Counted from the first letter of the stretch, positions 50,819 to 63,995 are shown. The stretch: DNA of 64,000 bases from Pseudomonas lundensis (GCF_002269125.1 NZ_NQKI01000006.1:95974-159973); one strand, 5' to 3'. The notes: generated by a model from the sequence alone, not told the origin. Program-made: numbers and translations.

Positions 50819-52170
50819 CCCTGACTTCTTTCGGGCCTGCCAACCGCATTGCGCGCACGGCAGAAACCCATCCCCTGACCTGGCGCCTGCGTGACGACGG
50901 CGAGCCGGTGTGGCTTGACGAATATCAAGCCAAAAACGGCTATGCGGCGGCTCGCAAAGCCTTCGCTGACATGGCTCAGGACGACATCGTCCAGACCGTG
51001 AAAGACGCTGGCCTCAAAGGTCGCGGCGGTGCTGGTTTCCCCACCGGCGTGAAGTGGGGGCTAATGCCCAAAGACGAATCCATGAACATCCGTTACCTGC
51101 TGTGTAACGCCGATGAGATGGAGCCCAACACCTGGAAAGACCGCATGCTGATGGAGCAACTGCCCCATCTGCTGATTGAAGGCATGCTGATCAGTGCCCG
51201 TGCACTGAAAACCTACCGTGGCTACATCTTCCTGCGTGGCGAATACACCACAGCGGCCGTGCACCTGCGCCGTGCCGTCGAAGAAGCCAAGGCCGCGGGC
51301 CTGCTGGGCAAAAACATTCTGGGCTCGGGATTTGATTTCGAACTGTTCGTGCACACCGGTGCCGGGCGTTATATCTGCGGTGAAGAAACCGCACTGATCA
51401 ACTCCCTTGAAGGCCGACGTGCCAACCCGCGTTCCAAACCGCCCTTCCCGGCGGCTGTGGGCGTTTGGGGCAAGCCGACATGCGTCAACAACGTAGAGAC
51501 CTTGTGCAACGTACCGGCCATCATCGGCAACGGCGTTGACTGGTACAAATCCCTGGCCCGCGAGGGCAGCGAAGACCACGGCACCAAGCTGATGGGCTTC
51601 TCCGGCAAGGTCAAGAACCCCGGCCTGTGGGAACTGCCATTTGGCGTGACTGCGCGCGAGCTGTTCGAAGATTACGCGGGCGGCATGCGAGACGGCTTCA
51701 AGCTCAAGTGCTGGCAGCCGGGCGGCGCCGGTACAGGCTTCCTGCTGCCTGAACATCTGGACGCACAAATGTACGCCGGCGGGATCGCCAAGGTGGGTAC
51801 CCGCATGGGTACGGGCCTGGCCATGGCCGTGGACGACAGCGTCAACATGGTCTCGCTGCTGCGCAACATGGAGCAGTTCTTTGCCCGCGAGTCGTGCGGT
51901 TTCTGCACGCCTTGCCGCGATGGCCTGCCATGGAGCGTCAAGCTGCTGATGGCCATCGAGAAAGGTGAAGGCCAGCCGGGCGACATCGAGACCCTGCTGG
52001 GTCTGGTGGGTTTCCTGGGCCCGGGCAAGACGTTCTGTGCCCACGCACCGGGCGCCGTGGAGCCACTGGGCAGCGCAATCAAGTACTTCCGTCCAGAATT
52101 CGAAGCCGGCATTGCGCAAGCAAAACCCGGTGTTCCACCTCTGGCACGCCCGATTGTAATCGGCGCGTAA
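50815..52170 (+). CDS. nuoF: NADH-quinone oxidoreductase subunit F
   Basis: 451 residues; binds NADH and FMN and cluster N3. Motifs: [15 protein letters not shown] (about 63-77, NADH loop), [21 protein letters not shown] (read across 180-200) and [13 protein letters not shown] (about 361-373) for [4Fe-4S]. ATGA-coupled to nuoE. Confidence 0.96.
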   Translation: MTLTSFGPANRIARTAETHPLTWRLRDDGEPVWLDEYQAKNGYAAARKAFADMAQDDIVQTVKDAGLKGRGGAGFPTGVKWGLMPKDESMNIRYLLCNADEMEPNTWKDRMLMEQLPHLLIEGMLISARALKTYRGYIFLRGEYTTAAVHLRRAVEEAKAAGLLGKNILGSGFDFELFVHTGAGRYICGEETALINSLEGRRANPRSKPPFPAAVGVWGKPTCVNNVETLCNVPAIIGNGVDWYKSLAREGSEDHGTKLMGFSGKVKNPGLWELPFGVTARELFEDYAGGMRDGFKLKCWQPGGAGTGFLLPEHLDAQMYAGGIAKVGTRMGTGLAMAVDDSVNMVSLLRNMEQFFARESCGFCTPCRDGLPWSVKLLMAIEKGEGQPGDIETLLGLVGFLGPGKTFCAHAPGAVEPLGSAIKYFRPEFEAGIAQAKPGVPPLARPIVIGA

Positions 52171-52302
52171 CGTTCTGAATGAGGGTGGTCCGTGCCGCCC
52201 TCTGATCGTTCGATAACGCCGTAAGGCTGGGTAGCTTCGAACGAATAACAAGATTCCATTAGCCACGCCCGCTGACACCGGGCCAACGAAGACCTTTGAA
52301 CC

Positions 52303-55017
52303 ATGGCCACTATCCACGTAGACGGCAAAGAGCTCGAAGTCGATGGGGCAGACAACCTGTTACAGGCCTGTCTGTCGCTGGGACTCGATATTCCGTATTT
52401 CTGCTGGCACCCTGCCCTGGGCAGTGTTGGCGCCTGCCGCCAGTGCGCAGTCAAGCAATACACCGACGAGAACGACACCCGTGGTCGTATCGTGATGTCC
52501 TGCATGACCCCGGCCACTGACGGAAGCTGGATTTCCATCGACGACGAAGAAGCGAAAGTGTTTCGTGCCAGCGTTGTCGAATGGCTGATGACCAACCACC
52601 CGCACGACTGCCCTGTGTGCGAAGAGGGCGGTCACTGCCACCTGCAAGACATGACCGTGATGACCGGTCACAACGAGCGCCGTTATCGTTTCACCAAACG
52701 CACCCACCAGAACCAGGAACTTGGCCCGTTCATCGCTCACGAGATGAACCGCTGCATCGCCTGTTATCGCTGCGTGCGTTTCTATAAAGACTACGCTGGC
52801 GGTACTGACCTCGGCGTATTCGGCGCTCACGACAACGTGTACTTCGGTCGCGTTGAAGACGGCGTTCTCGAAAGCGAGTTCTCGGGCAACCTCACCGAAG
52901 TCTGCCCGACCGGTGTGTTCACCGACAAAACCCACTCCGAGCGCTACAACCGCAAGTGGGACATGCAATTCGCGCCAAGCATCTGCCACGGTTGCTCCAG
53001 CGGCTGCAACATCAGCCCGGGCGAGCGTTATGGCGAATTGCGCCGCATCGAAAACCGCTTCAACGGTTCTGTCAACCAGTACTTCCTGTGTGACCGTGGT
53101 CGCTTCGGTTACGGCTACGTCAACCGTACCGATCGCCCGCGTCAGCCGCTGCTGGCCGACGGCAACAAGCTGAGCGTCGACGCTGCACTGGACAAGGCAG
53201 CCGAACTGCTGCGCGGTCGCAATATTGTGGGTATCGGTTCGCCTCGCGCCAGCCTCGAAAGCAATTTCGCACTGCGCGAGCTGGTAGGCGCCGAGCATTT
53301 CTACTCGGGTATCGAAGCCGGTGAGCTGGAGCGTATCCGTCTGGTGTTGCAAGTCCTCAAGGACAGCCCGCTGCCGGTGCCGAACCTGCGCGATATCGAA
53401 GACCACGACGCGATTTTCGTCTTGGGCGAAGACTTGACCCAGACCGCCGCGCGTATGGCTCTGTCGTTGCGTCAGTCGGTCAAGGGCAAAGCCGAAGACA
53501 TGGCCGACGCCATGCGCGTTCAGCCGTGGCTTGACGCGGCGGTGAAAAACATCGGTCAGCACGCGCTGAACCCGCTGTTCATTGCCAGCCTTGCAGAAAC
53601 CAAGCTGGACGACGTGGCTGAAGAATGCGTTCACGCCGCGCCGGACGATCTGGCCCGCATCGGTTTCGCCGTGGCTCATGCCCTCGATGCCAGCGCGCCT
53701 GCCGTTACCGGACTGGACACTGAAGCTCAGGCACTGGCGCAACGCATTGCCGACGCCTTGCTCGCCGCCAAACGTCCTCTGATCATTGCCGGTACTTCAC
53801 TGGGCTCCAAAGCCTTGATCGAAGCGGCGGGCAACATTGCCAAAGCCCTGCACCTGCGCGAAAAAGCCGGTTCCATCAGCCTTGTCGTGCCTGAAGCCAA
53901 CAGCCTTGGCCTGGCCATGCTCGGCGGTGAATCGGTAGACGCCGCGCTGCAAGCGGTGATTGACGGCCAGGCCGACGCCATCGTGGTACTGGAAAACGAC
54001 CTCTTCACCCGCGTAGATGCCGTGAAAGTGAACGCTGCGCTGGACGCAGCCAAAGTCGTGATCGTTGCCGACCATCAGAAAACCGCCACCACCGACCGTG
54101 CCGACCTGGTACTGCCAGCGGCCAGTTTCGCTGAAGGCGACGGCACACTGGTCAGCCAGGAAGGCCGCGCCCAGCGCTTCTTCCAGGTGTTTGACCCACG
54201 TTATCTGGACGCCAGCAACCTGATCCACGAAGGCTGGCGCTGGTTGCACGCCCTGCGCAGCACCCTGCTGAACAAACCGGTCGACTGGACGCTGCTGGAC
54301 CATGTGACTCAGGCTACAGCCGCCTGCACGCCTGAACTGGCCGGCATCGTTGAAGCGGCGCCTTCGGCGGCCTTCCGCATCAAAGGCCTGAAACTGGCCC
54401 GCGAACCGCTGCGCTACAGCGGCCGCACGGCCATGCGCGCCAACATCAGTGTGCACGAGCCGCGTACCCCGCAAGACCCGGACACTGCGTTCGCCTTCTC
54501 CATGGAAGGCTACTCGGGCTCCGTTGAGCCACGTCAGCAAGTGCCTTTTGCCTGGTCGCCGGGTTGGAACTCGCCACAAGCGTGGAACAAGTTCCAGGAC
54601 GAAGTCGGCGGTCACATCCGTGCGGGCGATCCAGGCATTCGACTGATCGAAAGCAAGGGCGATTCGCTAAGCTGGTTCGCCAACATTCCGGGCGCATTCA
54701 ACCCGGCGCGTGGCACTTGGCAAGTGGTGCCGTTCTATCACCTGCTGGGCAGCGAAGAAAACTCTTCGAAAGCCGCGCCGGTACAAGAACGCATTCCTGC
54801 CGCCTATATCGCGCTGGCCAAGTCCGAAGCCGATCGCCTGGGCGTTAATGACGGTGCACTGCTCAGCCTGAACGTAGCCGGTGTGAGCCTGCGTTTGCCG
54901 CTGCGTATCAATGAAGAGCTGGGTGCTGGCCTGGTGGCATTGCCTGCCGGTCTGGCCGGTATCCCGCCAGCGATCTTTGGCCTTACCGTTGACGGTTTGC
55001 AGGAGGCAGCCCAATGA
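52303..55017 (+). CDS. nuoG: NADH-quinone oxidoreductase subunit G
   Basis: 904 residues; the largest peripheral subunit. The N-terminal [2Fe-2S] ligands are in [15 protein letters not shown] (about 34-48). The His-coordinated N5 lies in [12 protein letters not shown] (about 101-112), N4 in [10 protein letters not shown] with CPTGVF, and a further set, [13 protein letters not shown] (about 228-240), fits the extra N7 cluster found in some bacteria. The remainder is a molybdopterin-oxidoreductase-like domain that lost its cofactor. 132 bases separate it from nuoF. Confidence 0.96.
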   Translation: MATIHVDGKELEVDGADNLLQACLSLGLDIPYFCWHPALGSVGACRQCAVKQYTDENDTRGRIVMSCMTPATDGSWISIDDEEAKVFRASVVEWLMTNHPHDCPVCEEGGHCHLQDMTVMTGHNERRYRFTKRTHQNQELGPFIAHEMNRCIACYRCVRFYKDYAGGTDLGVFGAHDNVYFGRVEDGVLESEFSGNLTEVCPTGVFTDKTHSERYNRKWDMQFAPSICHGCSSGCNISPGERYGELRRIENRFNGSVNQYFLCDRGRFGYGYVNRTDRPRQPLLADGNKLSVDAALDKAAELLRGRNIVGIGSPRASLESNFALRELVGAEHFYSGIEAGELERIRLVLQVLKDSPLPVPNLRDIEDHDAIFVLGEDLTQTAARMALSLRQSVKGKAEDMADAMRVQPWLDAAVKNIGQHALNPLFIASLAETKLDDVAEECVHAAPDDLARIGFAVAHALDASAPAVTGLDTEAQALAQRIADALLAAKRPLIIAGTSLGSKALIEAAGNIAKALHLREKAGSISLVVPEANSLGLAMLGGESVDAALQAVIDGQADAIVVLENDLFTRVDAVKVNAALDAAKVVIVADHQKTATTDRADLVLPAASFAEGDGTLVSQEGRAQRFFQVFDPRYLDASNLIHEGWRWLHALRSTLLNKPVDWTLLDHVTQATAACTPELAGIVEAAPSAAFRIKGLKLAREPLRYSGRTAMRANISVHEPRTPQDPDTAFAFSMEGYSGSVEPRQQVPFAWSPGWNSPQAWNKFQDEVGGHIRAGDPGIRLIESKGDSLSWFANIPGAFNPARGTWQVVPFYHLLGSEENSSKAAPVQERIPAAYIALAKSEADRLGVNDGALLSLNVAGVSLRLPLRINEELGAGLVALPAGLAGIPPAIFGLTVDGLQEAAQ

Positions 55018-56021
55018 CCTGGTTCACGCCTGAAGTGATCGACGTGATTCTCTCGGTGGTCAAAGCCGTGGTAATCCTGCTCGCCGTGGTGGTATGCGGT
55101 GCGCTGTTGAGCTGGGTCGAGCGCCGCTTGCTCGCCCTGTGGCAAGACCGTTACGGTCCGAACCGCGTCGGCCCGTTCGGCGCGTTTCAGATCGCCGCTG
55201 ACATGATCAAAATGTTCTTCAAGGAAGACTGGACACCGCCGTTTGCCGACAAGGTGATTTTCACTTTGGCACCGGTTGTGGCCATGAGCGCCTTGCTGAT
55301 CGCCTTCGCGATTATCCCCATCACCCCGACCTGGGGTGTGGCGGACCTGAACATCGGGATCCTGTTCTTCTTCGCCATGGCCGGCCTGTCGGTGTACGCG
55401 GTGTTGTTCGCAGGCTGGTCGAGCAACAACAAGTTCGCCCTGCTCGGCAGCCTGCGAGCCTCGGCTCAGACTGTTTCGTACGAAGTGTTCATGGGCCTGT
55501 CGCTGATGGGTATCGTTGTGCAGGTTGGCTCGTTCAACATGCGCGATATCGTTGAATATCAAGCGCAGAACCTGTGGTTCATCATTCCGCAGATCTTCGG
55601 TTTCCTGACCTTCTTCATTGCCGGCGTCGCCGTGACTCACCGTCACCCGTTCGACCAGCCGGAAGCGGAGCAGGAACTGGCCGATGGTTACCACATTGAA
55701 TATGCCGGTATGAAATGGGGCATGTTCTTCGTCGGTGAATACATCGGGATCGTGTTGATCTCGGCGTTGCTGGTGACTCTGTTCTTCGGTGGCTGGCACG
55801 GGCCTTTCGGCATCCTGCCGCAGATTCCGTTTATCTGGTTCGCCCTGAAGACCGCGTTTTTCATCATGATCTTCATCCTGCTGCGCGCTTCTATTCCGCG
55901 CCCTCGGTATGACCAAGTGATGGATTTCAGCTGGAAGTTCTGCCTGCCGCTGACCCTGATCAATTTGCTGGTAACCGCCGCAGTCGTGTTGTTGAACACG
56001 CCCGCCGGCGCGGTTCAGTGA
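55014..56021 (+). CDS. nuoH: NADH-quinone oxidoreductase subunit H
   Basis: 335 residues, eight membrane helices; links the peripheral arm to the proton pumps and lines the quinone channel. Conserved loops: [20 protein letters not shown] (about 37-56) and [20 protein letters not shown] (about 208-227, the acidic E-rich loop). Overlaps nuoG by 4 bases. Confidence 0.96.
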   Translation: MTWFTPEVIDVILSVVKAVVILLAVVVCGALLSWVERRLLALWQDRYGPNRVGPFGAFQIAADMIKMFFKEDWTPPFADKVIFTLAPVVAMSALLIAFAIIPITPTWGVADLNIGILFFFAMAGLSVYAVLFAGWSSNNKFALLGSLRASAQTVSYEVFMGLSLMGIVVQVGSFNMRDIVEYQAQNLWFIIPQIFGFLTFFIAGVAVTHRHPFDQPEAEQELADGYHIEYAGMKWGMFFVGEYIGIVLISALLVTLFFGGWHGPFGILPQIPFIWFALKTAFFIMIFILLRASIPRPRYDQVMDFSWKFCLPLTLINLLVTAAVVLLNTPAGAVQ

Positions 56022-56033
56022 GGATAGAGACCC

Positions 56034-56582
56034 ATGTTCAAGTACTTGTTTGACATCGTGCATGGCACCTACACCCAGCTTCGCAGCCTGGTGATGGTGT
56101 TTGGCCATGCCTTCCGCAAGCGTGACACGCTGCAATACCCGGAAGAACCGGTCTACCTGCCACCGCGTTACCGTGGCCGGATTGTCCTGACCCGCGACCC
56201 GGACGGCGAAGAGCGTTGTGTTGCCTGTAACCTGTGCGCCGTGGCGTGTCCGGTAGGCTGCATATCGCTGCAAAAAGCCGAAACCGAAGATGGTCGCTGG
56301 TACCCGGAGTTTTTCCGCATCAACTTCTCACGCTGCATTTTCTGCGGCTTGTGTGAGGAAGCCTGCCCGACCACCGCCATCCAGCTCACGCCGGATTTCG
56401 AAATGGCCGAGTTCAAACGTCAGGATCTGGTGTACGAGAAAGAAGATCTGCTGATCTCCGGTCCCGGCAAGAACCCTGACTACAACTTCTATCGTGTTGC
56501 GGGTATGGCCGTTGAAGGCAAGCCGAAAGGCGCTGCTCAGAACGAAGCCGAGCCGATCAACGTGAAGAGCTTGCTGCCTTAA
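56034..56582 (+). CDS. nuoI: NADH-quinone oxidoreductase subunit I
   Basis: 182 residues with two ferredoxin-type [4Fe-4S] motifs, [15 protein letters not shown] (about 61-75) and [15 protein letters not shown] (about 102-116), clusters N6a and N6b. It is 12 bases after nuoH. Confidence 0.96.
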   Translation: MFKYLFDIVHGTYTQLRSLVMVFGHAFRKRDTLQYPEEPVYLPPRYRGRIVLTRDPDGEERCVACNLCAVACPVGCISLQKAETEDGRWYPEFFRINFSRCIFCGLCEEACPTTAIQLTPDFEMAEFKRQDLVYEKEDLLISGPGKNPDYNFYRVAGMAVEGKPKGAAQNEAEPINVKSLLP

Positions 56583-56591
56583 GGAAGAACG

Positions 56592-57095
56592 ATGGAATTC
56601 GCTTTCTATTTCGCATCGGGTGTTGCTGTCGTGTCCACGCTGCGCGTGATCACCAACACCAACCCTGTGCACGCCCTGCTCTACCTGATTATTTCGCTGA
56701 TTGCCGTGGCGATGACCTTCTTCAGCCTCGGCGCGCCCTTTGCCGGCGTCCTCGAAGTGATCGCTTACGCCGGCGCCATCATGGTGCTGTTCGTGTTTGT
56801 GGTGATGATGCTTAACCAGGGCCCGGCCTCGGTGACGCAGGAGCGTCACTGGCTCAAACCCGGTATATGGATCGGACCGAGCATTCTGTCCGCCATCCTG
56901 CTGGCCGAACTGCTGTACGTGCTGTTCGCACAGCAGAGCGGCGCTGCCATCGGTCAAACCACCATTGATGCAAAAGCCGTCGGCGTGAGCCTGTTCGGCC
57001 CGTATCTGCTGGTGGTCGAACTCGCCTCCATGCTGTTGCTTGCAGCAGCGGTGACGGCGTTCCACGTGGGCCGCAACGAGGCGAAGGAGCAATAA
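56592..57095 (+). CDS. nuoJ: NADH-quinone oxidoreductase subunit J
   Basis: 167 residues, five membrane helices. The conserved [20 protein letters not shown] (about 55-74) contains the pi-bulge helix important for coupling. AAGGA lies 6-7 bases upstream. Confidence 0.95.
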   Translation: MEFAFYFASGVAVVSTLRVITNTNPVHALLYLIISLIAVAMTFFSLGAPFAGVLEVIAYAGAIMVLFVFVVMMLNQGPASVTQERHWLKPGIWIGPSILSAILLAELLYVLFAQQSGAAIGQTTIDAKAVGVSLFGPYLLVVELASMLLLAAAVTAFHVGRNEAKEQ

Positions 57096-57096
57096 G

Positions 57097-57405
57097 ATGC
57101 CTGGAATACCTTTGGAACATGGCCTTGCGGTAGCAGGCGTCCTGTTCTGCCTCGGTCTGGTTGGACTGATGGTTCGCCGTAACATTCTCTTCGTATTGAT
57201 GAGTCTGGAAATCATGATGAACGCTGCTGCACTGGCGTTCATCGTTGCCGGTGCACGCTGGGCGCAACCGGATGGACAGGTCATGTTCATTCTGGTGATC
57301 ACCCTGGCAGCAGCCGAGGCCAGTATTGGCCTGGCGATCCTGCTGCAGCTGTATCGCCGCTTCCACACGCTTGATATCGATGCTGCCAGTGAGATGCGCG
57401 GATGA
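57097..57405 (+). CDS. nuoK: NADH-quinone oxidoreductase subunit K
   Basis: 102 residues, three membrane helices with the conserved membrane Glu residues in [14 protein letters not shown] (near 36) and [12 protein letters not shown] (near 72) that carry protons. It overlaps nuoL by 4 bases. Confidence 0.95.
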   Translation: MPGIPLEHGLAVAGVLFCLGLVGLMVRRNILFVLMSLEIMMNAAALAFIVAGARWAQPDGQVMFILVITLAAAEASIGLAILLQLYRRFHTLDIDAASEMRG

Positions 57406-59255
57406 ACCTTCTCTTTCTGACTTTCGTATTCCCCCTGATCGGCTTTTTGCTGCTGTCGTTCTCCCGTGGACGCTTCAGCGAAAACCTCTCGGCCCTGATC
57501 GGCGTTGGCTCCATCGGCCTGTCGACCCTTGTGGCCGCGTACGTGATCTGGCAATTCAACGTCTCGCCGCCTGAAGGCGGTCACTACACGCAAGTGCTGT
57601 GGCAGTGGATGGCGGTGGGTGAGTTCAAGCCGAACTTCGCCCTGTACCTGGACGGTCTGTCCGTCACCATGCTCGGCGTGGTGGTCGGTGTAGGCTTCCT
57701 GATCCACATCTTTGCCTCGTGGTACATGCGCGGTGAAGACGGCTACTCGCGCTTCTTCGCTTACACCAACCTGTTTATCGCCAGCATGCTGTTCCTGATC
57801 CTGGCCGATAACCTGCTGTTCGTGTACTTCGGCTGGGAAGGCGTGGGCCTGTGCTCCTACCTGTTGATCGGTTTCTACTACAGCAACCGCAACAACGGTA
57901 ACGCCGCACTCAAAGCGTTCATCGTGACCCGCATCGGCGACGTGTTCATGGCCATCGGCCTGTTCATTTTGTTCCAGCAATTGGGCACGTTGAACATTCA
58001 GGAGCTGCTGGTTCAGGCACCGCTCAAGTTCCAGGCCGGCGATTTCTGGATTGTACTGGCGACCCTGATGCTGCTGGGTGGTGCGGTCGGTAAATCGGCG
58101 CAGCTGCCCCTGCAAACCTGGCTGGCAGACGCCATGGCCGGCCCGACGCCGGTGTCGGCACTGATTCACGCCGCTACCATGGTGACCGCAGGTGTTTACC
58201 TGATCGCGCGTACCCACGGCCTGTTCACACTAGCGCCTGAAGTGCTGCATCTGGTGGGCATCGTGGGAGGTGTGACACTGGTACTGGCCGGTTTTGCGGC
58301 ACTGGTGCAAACCGACATCAAACGTATCCTCGCCTACTCCACCATGAGCCAGATCGGCTACATGTTCCTCGCCTTGGGCGTCGGAGCATGGGATGGCGCG
58401 ATTTTCCACCTGATGACCCACGCCTTCTTCAAGGCATTGCTGTTCCTTGCTTCGGGTGCGGTGATTGTTGCCTGCCACCACGAGCAGAACATCTTCAAGA
58501 TGGGCGGTCTGTGGAAGAAACTGCCACTGGCTTACATCAGCTTCATCGTCGGCGGCGCGGCCTTGTCTGCACTGCCTCTGCTGACCGCAGGCTTCTACTC
58601 CAAAGACGAAATTCTTTGGGAAGCATTCGCCAGCGGCAACAACGAGTTGCTGTACGCCGGTCTGGTGGGTGCCTTCATGACTTCGCTGTACACCTTCCGC
58701 CTGATCTTCATCACCTTCCACGGTGAAGCCAAGACACAAGCCCATGCAGGCCATGGTGTGTCGTACTGGCTGCCACTGAGTGTACTGATCGTCCTGTCGA
58801 CCTTTATCGGCGCCATGATCACGCCTCCACTGGCGGGTGTACTGCCACAAAGCGTTGGCCATGCCGGCGGCGAAGCCAAGCACAGCCTGGAAATCGCCTC
58901 GGGTGCCATCGCATTGGCGGGTATCCTGCTGGCCGCCCTGCTTTACCTGGGCAAGCGTCGTTTCGTGACGGCTGTGGCCAACAGCGGTATTGGTCGCTTC
59001 CTGTCGGCCTGGTGGTTTGCTGCATGGGGCTTCGACTGGCTGTACGACAAACTGTTCGTCAAACCGTACCTGTTGATCTGCCGCCTGCTGCGCAAAGACC
59101 CTCTGGATCAGACCATCGGTCTGGTACCTAAGATGGCCAAGGCCGGGCACAACGCCCTGAGCCGCAGCGAAACCGGTCAACTGCGTTGGTACGCTGCTTC
59201 CATGGCTGCCGGTGCGGTACTGGTCATGGGCGCCATCGTACTGGTAGCGGTCTGA
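57402..59255 (+). CDS. nuoL: NADH-quinone oxidoreductase subunit L
   Basis: 617 residues; the distal antiporter-like proton pump. Conserved [17 protein letters not shown] (about 143-159), the Lys-bearing [20 protein letters not shown] (about 230-249) and [15 protein letters not shown]. The C-terminal part includes the long lateral helix that runs along NuoM and NuoN. Confidence 0.96.
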   Translation: MNLLFLTFVFPLIGFLLLSFSRGRFSENLSALIGVGSIGLSTLVAAYVIWQFNVSPPEGGHYTQVLWQWMAVGEFKPNFALYLDGLSVTMLGVVVGVGFLIHIFASWYMRGEDGYSRFFAYTNLFIASMLFLILADNLLFVYFGWEGVGLCSYLLIGFYYSNRNNGNAALKAFIVTRIGDVFMAIGLFILFQQLGTLNIQELLVQAPLKFQAGDFWIVLATLMLLGGAVGKSAQLPLQTWLADAMAGPTPVSALIHAATMVTAGVYLIARTHGLFTLAPEVLHLVGIVGGVTLVLAGFAALVQTDIKRILAYSTMSQIGYMFLALGVGAWDGAIFHLMTHAFFKALLFLASGAVIVACHHEQNIFKMGGLWKKLPLAYISFIVGGAALSALPLLTAGFYSKDEILWEAFASGNNELLYAGLVGAFMTSLYTFRLIFITFHGEAKTQAHAGHGVSYWLPLSVLIVLSTFIGAMITPPLAGVLPQSVGHAGGEAKHSLEIASGAIALAGILLAALLYLGKRRFVTAVANSGIGRFLSAWWFAAWGFDWLYDKLFVKPYLLICRLLRKDPLDQTIGLVPKMAKAGHNALSRSETGQLRWYAASMAAGAVLVMGAIVLVAV

Positions 59256-59293
59256 TATGAACCTTCGACATTGCGAAAGGAATTGAGCCCGTC

Positions 59294-60826
59294 ATGATTC
59301 TGCCTTGGCTAATCCTGATCCCCTTTATCGGCGGCCTGCTGTGCTGGCTGGGTGAGCGCTTCGGCGCCACCTTGCCACGCTGGATTGCGTTGCTGACCAT
59401 GTCCCTTGAACTTGCGCTCGGCCTCTGGCTGTGGGCGCACGGGGACTACCACTTGGCACCTAACCCGGGCGCAGCCCCGGCCTGGGCGCTTGAGTTCCAG
59501 CACACCTGGATCGAACGCTTCGGCATCAGCGTGCACTTGGCGCTCGATGGCCTGTCCCTGCTGATGATCTTGCTCACCGGCTTGCTCGGTGTGCTGTCGG
59601 TCTTGTGCTCCTGGAAAGAAATCCAGCGTCACGTGGGCTTCTTCCACCTGAACTTGATGTGGATCCTGGGCGGTGTGGTCGGCGTGTTCCTCGCCATCGA
59701 CCTGTTCATGTTCTTCTTCTTCTGGGAAATGATGCTGGTGCCGATGTACTTCCTCATCGCGCTCTGGGGTCACAGTTCATCGGACGGTAAGAAAACCCGC
59801 ATTTACGCAGCGACCAAGTTCTTCATCTTCACTCAGGCTTCCGGCCTGATCATGCTGGTGGCGATCCTCGGTCTGGTGCTGGTCAACTTCAATGAAACCG
59901 GCGTGCTGACCTTCAGCTATGCCGAGTTGCTGAAAACCAAGATGTCACTCACTACCGAGTACATTCTGATGCTCGGCTTCTTTATTGCCTTTGCCGTGAA
60001 ACTGCCGGTTGTACCGTTTCACTCCTGGTTACCGGATGCTCACGCACAAGCGCCGACTGCAGGCTCGGTCGACCTGGCCGGTATCTTGCTGAAAACCGCG
60101 GCGTATGGTTTGCTGCGTTTCGCCCTGCCCCTGTTCCCGAACGCTTCGGCCGAATTCGCGCCGATTGCCATGACCCTGGGTCTGATCGGGATTTTCTACG
60201 GCGCATTCCTCGCTTTCGCACAAACCGATATCAAGCGTCTGATCGCTTTTTCCAGTGTTTCCCACATGGGCTTCGTACTGATCGGGATTTACTCCGGCAG
60301 CCTGCTGGCTCTGCAAGGCGCTGTGATCCAGATGCTGGCGCACGGTGTATCGGCGGCGGCGCTGTTTATTCTCAGCGGTCAGCTGTACGAGCGCCTGCAC
60401 ACCCGTGACATGCGTGAAATGGGCGGTTTGTGGTCGAAGATCGCCTACCTGCCGGCCATTAGCCTGTTCTTTGCTGCCGCGTCGCTGGGCTTGCCGGGCA
60501 CCGGTAACTTTGTCGGCGAGTTCCTGATCCTGATTGGCTCGTTTGCCAGCTTCCCTTGGGTCACGGCGATTGCCACGACCGGCCTGGTGTTTGGCTCGGT
60601 CTACTCGTTGATCATGATTCACCGCGCCTACTTCGGCCCTTCCAAGTCGGACGCCGTACTGGCCGGCATGGACGCACGTGAAATGATCATGGTGCTCGGT
60701 CTGGCGGTATTGCTGATTTTCATCGGCGTGTACCCGCAACCGTTCCTCGACACCTCTGCTGCGACCATGAATGGCGTGCAGCAATGGCTCGGCACCGCCT
60801 TCACTCAACTCGCTTCGGCCCGGTAA
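59294..60826 (+). CDS. nuoM: NADH-quinone oxidoreductase subunit M
   Basis: 510 residues; antiporter-like subunit. Conserved [19 protein letters not shown] (about 139-157, with the essential Glu in FWEMM) and [20 protein letters not shown] (about 236-255). It is 38 bases after nuoL. Confidence 0.96.
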   Translation: MILPWLILIPFIGGLLCWLGERFGATLPRWIALLTMSLELALGLWLWAHGDYHLAPNPGAAPAWALEFQHTWIERFGISVHLALDGLSLLMILLTGLLGVLSVLCSWKEIQRHVGFFHLNLMWILGGVVGVFLAIDLFMFFFFWEMMLVPMYFLIALWGHSSSDGKKTRIYAATKFFIFTQASGLIMLVAILGLVLVNFNETGVLTFSYAELLKTKMSLTTEYILMLGFFIAFAVKLPVVPFHSWLPDAHAQAPTAGSVDLAGILLKTAAYGLLRFALPLFPNASAEFAPIAMTLGLIGIFYGAFLAFAQTDIKRLIAFSSVSHMGFVLIGIYSGSLLALQGAVIQMLAHGVSAAALFILSGQLYERLHTRDMREMGGLWSKIAYLPAISLFFAAASLGLPGTGNFVGEFLILIGSFASFPWVTAIATTGLVFGSVYSLIMIHRAYFGPSKSDAVLAGMDAREMIMVLGLAVLLIFIGVYPQPFLDTSAATMNGVQQWLGTAFTQLASAR

Positions 60827-60833
60827 GAGCGCT

Positions 60834-62303
60834 ATGGAATTCACGATCCAACACTTTATCGCGCTTGCTCCACTGTTGATTACCAGCATCACCCTCGTTG
60901 TGGTGATGCTGGCAATCGCGTGGCGCCGCAACCACTCACAGACCTTCCTGCTCTCGGTAGCGGGTCTCAACCTGGCACTGCTGTCGATCTTCCCGGCGTT
61001 GAAAGTCGCTCCATTGGCCGTCACTCCGCTGTTGATGCTGGACAACTTTGCTTACCTGTATATCGGGCTGATCCTGGTCGCGACCCTGGCCTGCGTGACA
61101 CTTGCGCATGCCTATCTGGGTGAAGGCGGTACAGGTTACCCGGGCAACCGCGAAGAGCTTTACTTATTGATGCTGCTGGCAGCGTCGGGCGGTCTGGTAC
61201 TGGTCAGCGCACAACACCTGGCAGGCCTGTTCATCGGTCTGGAACTGCTCTCGGTCCCTGTCTACGGGCTCGTGGCCTATGCCTTTTTCAACAAACGTTC
61301 ACTGGAAGCCGGCATCAAATACATGGTGCTGTCGGCCGCTGGTTCAGCGTTCCTGTTGTTTGGTATGGCCTTGCTCTACGCAGAAGCCGGCAGCCTGAGC
61401 TTCAGCGGCATCGGCCATGCGTTGGCCGCTACCGGTGCTCCGAGTGCCATCGCGCAGCTCGGTTTGGGGATGATGCTGGTCGGTCTGGCGTTCAAGCTGT
61501 CGCTGGTGCCTTTCCACCTCTGGACGCCGGACGTGTACGAAGGCGCTCCGGCGCCCGTAGCGGCGTTTTTGGCGACCGCTTCGAAAGTCGCGGTATTTGC
61601 TGTGATGGTACGGTTGTTCCAGATCTCTCCTGCCGCCACCACCGGCGTCATGAGCGACGTACTGACCGTGATCGCGATTGCCTCGATCCTGTTCGGTAAC
61701 TTGCTGGCACTCACGCAAACCAACCTCAAGCGTCTGCTGGGTTATTCGTCCATCGCCCACTTCGGCTACCTTCTGATTGCTCTGGTCGCCAGTAAAGGCA
61801 TGGCCATGGAAGCCATCGGCGTCTACCTGATCACCTACGTACTCACCAGTCTGGGTGCGTTCGGTGTGATCACATTGATGTCCTCGCCTTACAAAGGCCG
61901 TGACGCGGACGCCCTGTATGAATACCGCGGCCTGTTCTGGCGCCGTCCGTACATGACCGCCGTACTGACGGTGATGATGCTGTCGCTGGCCGGTATTCCC
62001 CTGACCGCAGGCTTCATCGGCAAGTTCTACATCATTGCTACCGGTGTTCAGGCGCAGCAATGGTGGCTGGTGGCTTCCCTGATCCTGGGCAGTGCCATCG
62101 GCGTCTTCTACTACCTGCGTGTGATGGTCACTCTGTACCTTGTTGAACCGAAACTGCATCGCCACGATGCTCCGCTCAATTGGGAACAGCAAGCAGGCGG
62201 CGTGATGTTGCTCGCTGTGTCGGTATTGGTCTTCGTGCTGGGTGTTTACCCTCAGCCGATGCTGGAACTGGTACAACGCGCCACCCTGGGCTTGCTGGGC
62301 TAA
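60834..62303 (+). CDS. nuoN: NADH-quinone oxidoreductase subunit N
   Basis: 489 residues from ATG 60834 ([15 protein letters not shown]); the opening at 60771 overlaps nuoM. Third antiporter-like pump, with [19 protein letters not shown] (about 133-151), [20 protein letters not shown] (about 220-239) and [17 protein letters not shown]. Last gene of the operon, followed by a strong terminator. Confidence 0.96.
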   Translation: MEFTIQHFIALAPLLITSITLVVVMLAIAWRRNHSQTFLLSVAGLNLALLSIFPALKVAPLAVTPLLMLDNFAYLYIGLILVATLACVTLAHAYLGEGGTGYPGNREELYLLMLLAASGGLVLVSAQHLAGLFIGLELLSVPVYGLVAYAFFNKRSLEAGIKYMVLSAAGSAFLLFGMALLYAEAGSLSFSGIGHALAATGAPSAIAQLGLGMMLVGLAFKLSLVPFHLWTPDVYEGAPAPVAAFLATASKVAVFAVMVRLFQISPAATTGVMSDVLTVIAIASILFGNLLALTQTNLKRLLGYSSIAHFGYLLIALVASKGMAMEAIGVYLITYVLTSLGAFGVITLMSSPYKGRDADALYEYRGLFWRRPYMTAVLTVMMLSLAGIPLTAGFIGKFYIIATGVQAQQWWLVASLILGSAIGVFYYLRVMVTLYLVEPKLHRHDAPLNWEQQAGGVMLLAVSVLVFVLGVYPQPMLELVQRATLGLLG

Positions 62304-62724
62304 CCCCTCTCGCCCGACCCGCTACCCCGTGAAAGCCTGGCTTTCACGGGGTATTTTTTTATCAGCTGTTTATAAACAGCCCGCGAGCTGGGTAATGCCA
62401 AAATAGTTCTGAATATTGATTGCCAAAGACTCGATATTGACACTTACCTACACACTGTTAATTCACCCACGCTTAGCCATTGGCACTGCTTTCCCCTCTG
62501 CTGTTTATACCTTGCGAAACACTCAGCAACGACAGCAGCCTGCGCCTCTATACGTCCCCTTCCTGCACATACAAATTATCAAATACTTATTACAAAACTG
62601 AAAAACACGGTGCATTGACAGGTATTTTTATCCCTCATACATTCGCTGCCTCGCGAGCTTCCTGCCTTAGAAACAATAAATAAAACTGCGCACCGACTTT
62701 TAAAATACCAAAGGAAAATGACCC
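62304..62724 (+). other. AT-rich intergenic region after nuoN
   Basis: Past the terminator the sequence is clearly richer in A and T than the nuo operon and has no supported gene; short frames near 62416-62683 look random. It marks the beginning of a likely acquired patch. Confidence 0.5.
62324..62360 (+). terminator. Rho-independent terminator of the nuo operon
   Basis: ACCCCGTGAAAGC (62324-62336), loop CTG, GCTTTCACGGGGT (62340-62352), then A and seven T. Confidence 0.95.
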
Positions 62725-63576
62725 ATGCAGACTCTTCACCAGTCCAGCGGTTATTACTCAACGACCGATGGCCACCAGTTGTATTGGGAACGACATGGAA
62801 ACCTCGGCGGCGAACCCGTTTTCTTTATTCACGGCGGACCCGGCGGAAGCTGTAATGAAAAACATCTGCTGTTCTTTGATCTTAAGCACGTTGATGTCGT
62901 TTTATTTGATCAACGGGGCTGCGGGCGCTCCACGCCCCAAGGGCGACTAACGGATAACAATACGGATGCACTGGTTCAAGACATAGACGCTCTGCGCCAT
63001 TACTTTGGATTTGAACGCCTCAGCGTGCTCGGGGTGTCATGGGGCAGTTGGCTGGCTCTGAAATATCAGCACCGGTTCAAGCATCGCGTTAACCGGTGCG
63101 TTGCTGCGTCGGTATTTGCACCTGAAGAAAAAGTGTTTAGTGCCTATGAACGGATACTCGAGCAAACCCTTGAACGTTTACCCGATGTAGGCGTGACCCT
63201 CAACCAAACCTACAAGGCGCTGTGCACAGATAGCCATGAAGCCCGCCGCGCTGCAGCGCTCAACTGGAGCAAGGCCCACCTCGCAGGGATCATGACCGAT
63301 GAGCAACTGGATGACTTTGTAGACAGCTCGGCCATCGCCTCCATTCGTCTCGAACTGCACTATCACCTCAACCACTACTTCTTCACCCCTGAGGACCTGA
63401 ATCTTCGAATCGGCCCCAACACGACCCTTATCCAAGGAATAGACGACCCATGCGGACTGCTGAGCATGCGCTGGCTGCAAGAGCGCTCGAGCGGCCCAAG
63501 CTTGCTGGTCAAGGCAGGCCACAATGCACTTGAGCCCACCTTACTGAGCCACATCCGACAAACACTCGCCCCATAA
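62725..63576 (+). CDS. Proline iminopeptidase-like alpha/beta hydrolase
   Basis: 283 residues. Peptidase family S33 pattern: oxyanion loop HGGPGG (37-42), DQRGCGRS (about 70-77), nucleophile elbow GVSWGSWLAL (Ser near 105), Asp in the late GIDDPCGL and His in KAGHNALE (near 266). It would release N-terminal proline from peptides or act as a related esterase. It is about 30 residues shorter than typical proline iminopeptidases, mostly in the cap. AAGGAAA lies 7 bases before ATG 62725. AT-rich flanks on both sides suggest horizontal acquisition. Confidence 0.8.
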   Translation: MQTLHQSSGYYSTTDGHQLYWERHGNLGGEPVFFIHGGPGGSCNEKHLLFFDLKHVDVVLFDQRGCGRSTPQGRLTDNNTDALVQDIDALRHYFGFERLSVLGVSWGSWLALKYQHRFKHRVNRCVAASVFAPEEKVFSAYERILEQTLERLPDVGVTLNQTYKALCTDSHEARRAAALNWSKAHLAGIMTDEQLDDFVDSSAIASIRLELHYHLNHYFFTPEDLNLRIGPNTTLIQGIDDPCGLLSMRWLQERSSGPSLLVKAGHNALEPTLLSHIRQTLAP

Positions 63577-63995
63577 GGTTTTAGTAAGAAAATACTGCCT
63601 ATCGCGTCGAACTCTCGCTTAATTCCTGAAATGAGTGATGAGCCCTACACAACTTAAAAAAACGCCCTGACTGTAAAAAAGCACTCTATTGACAGCCCTA
63701 CAATAAACACCTCACACACTCACCCTTGTACCTACACTCAAGTTCACGCCTCCGTATTATTAAACGCCGGTCACACCCGCATTCCAGCGCCTTCCCACAC
63801 CAACCGAACAGTGAATAGCACCGAACAAAAATAAACATGTACCAAAATATTAATTCGCTCGCGCAAGTTGAAACTGCGTTCATTGACAGCCAAGAATACA
63901 GGCAACTAAATTAAAAGCGCGCTTAGGCTCTGTACGTAAACCCAAGAAATACGATTTTCTGTAAAATACACCGCCATTAAAGCCAGGAGGCCAAG
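63577..63995. other. AT-rich intergenic region
   Basis: About 420 bases, strongly AT-rich, with no supported gene. A possible -10 (TAAAAT, 63962-63967) lies shortly before the next start, without a clear -35. Confidence 0.5.

Noticed and set aside
54804..58217. Two long minus-strand frames (54804-56273 and 56328-58217) under nuoG-nuoL
   Set aside because: They are rich in Gln/His/Arg and follow the wobble pattern of the nuo genes; nuo coding on the plus strand is certain.
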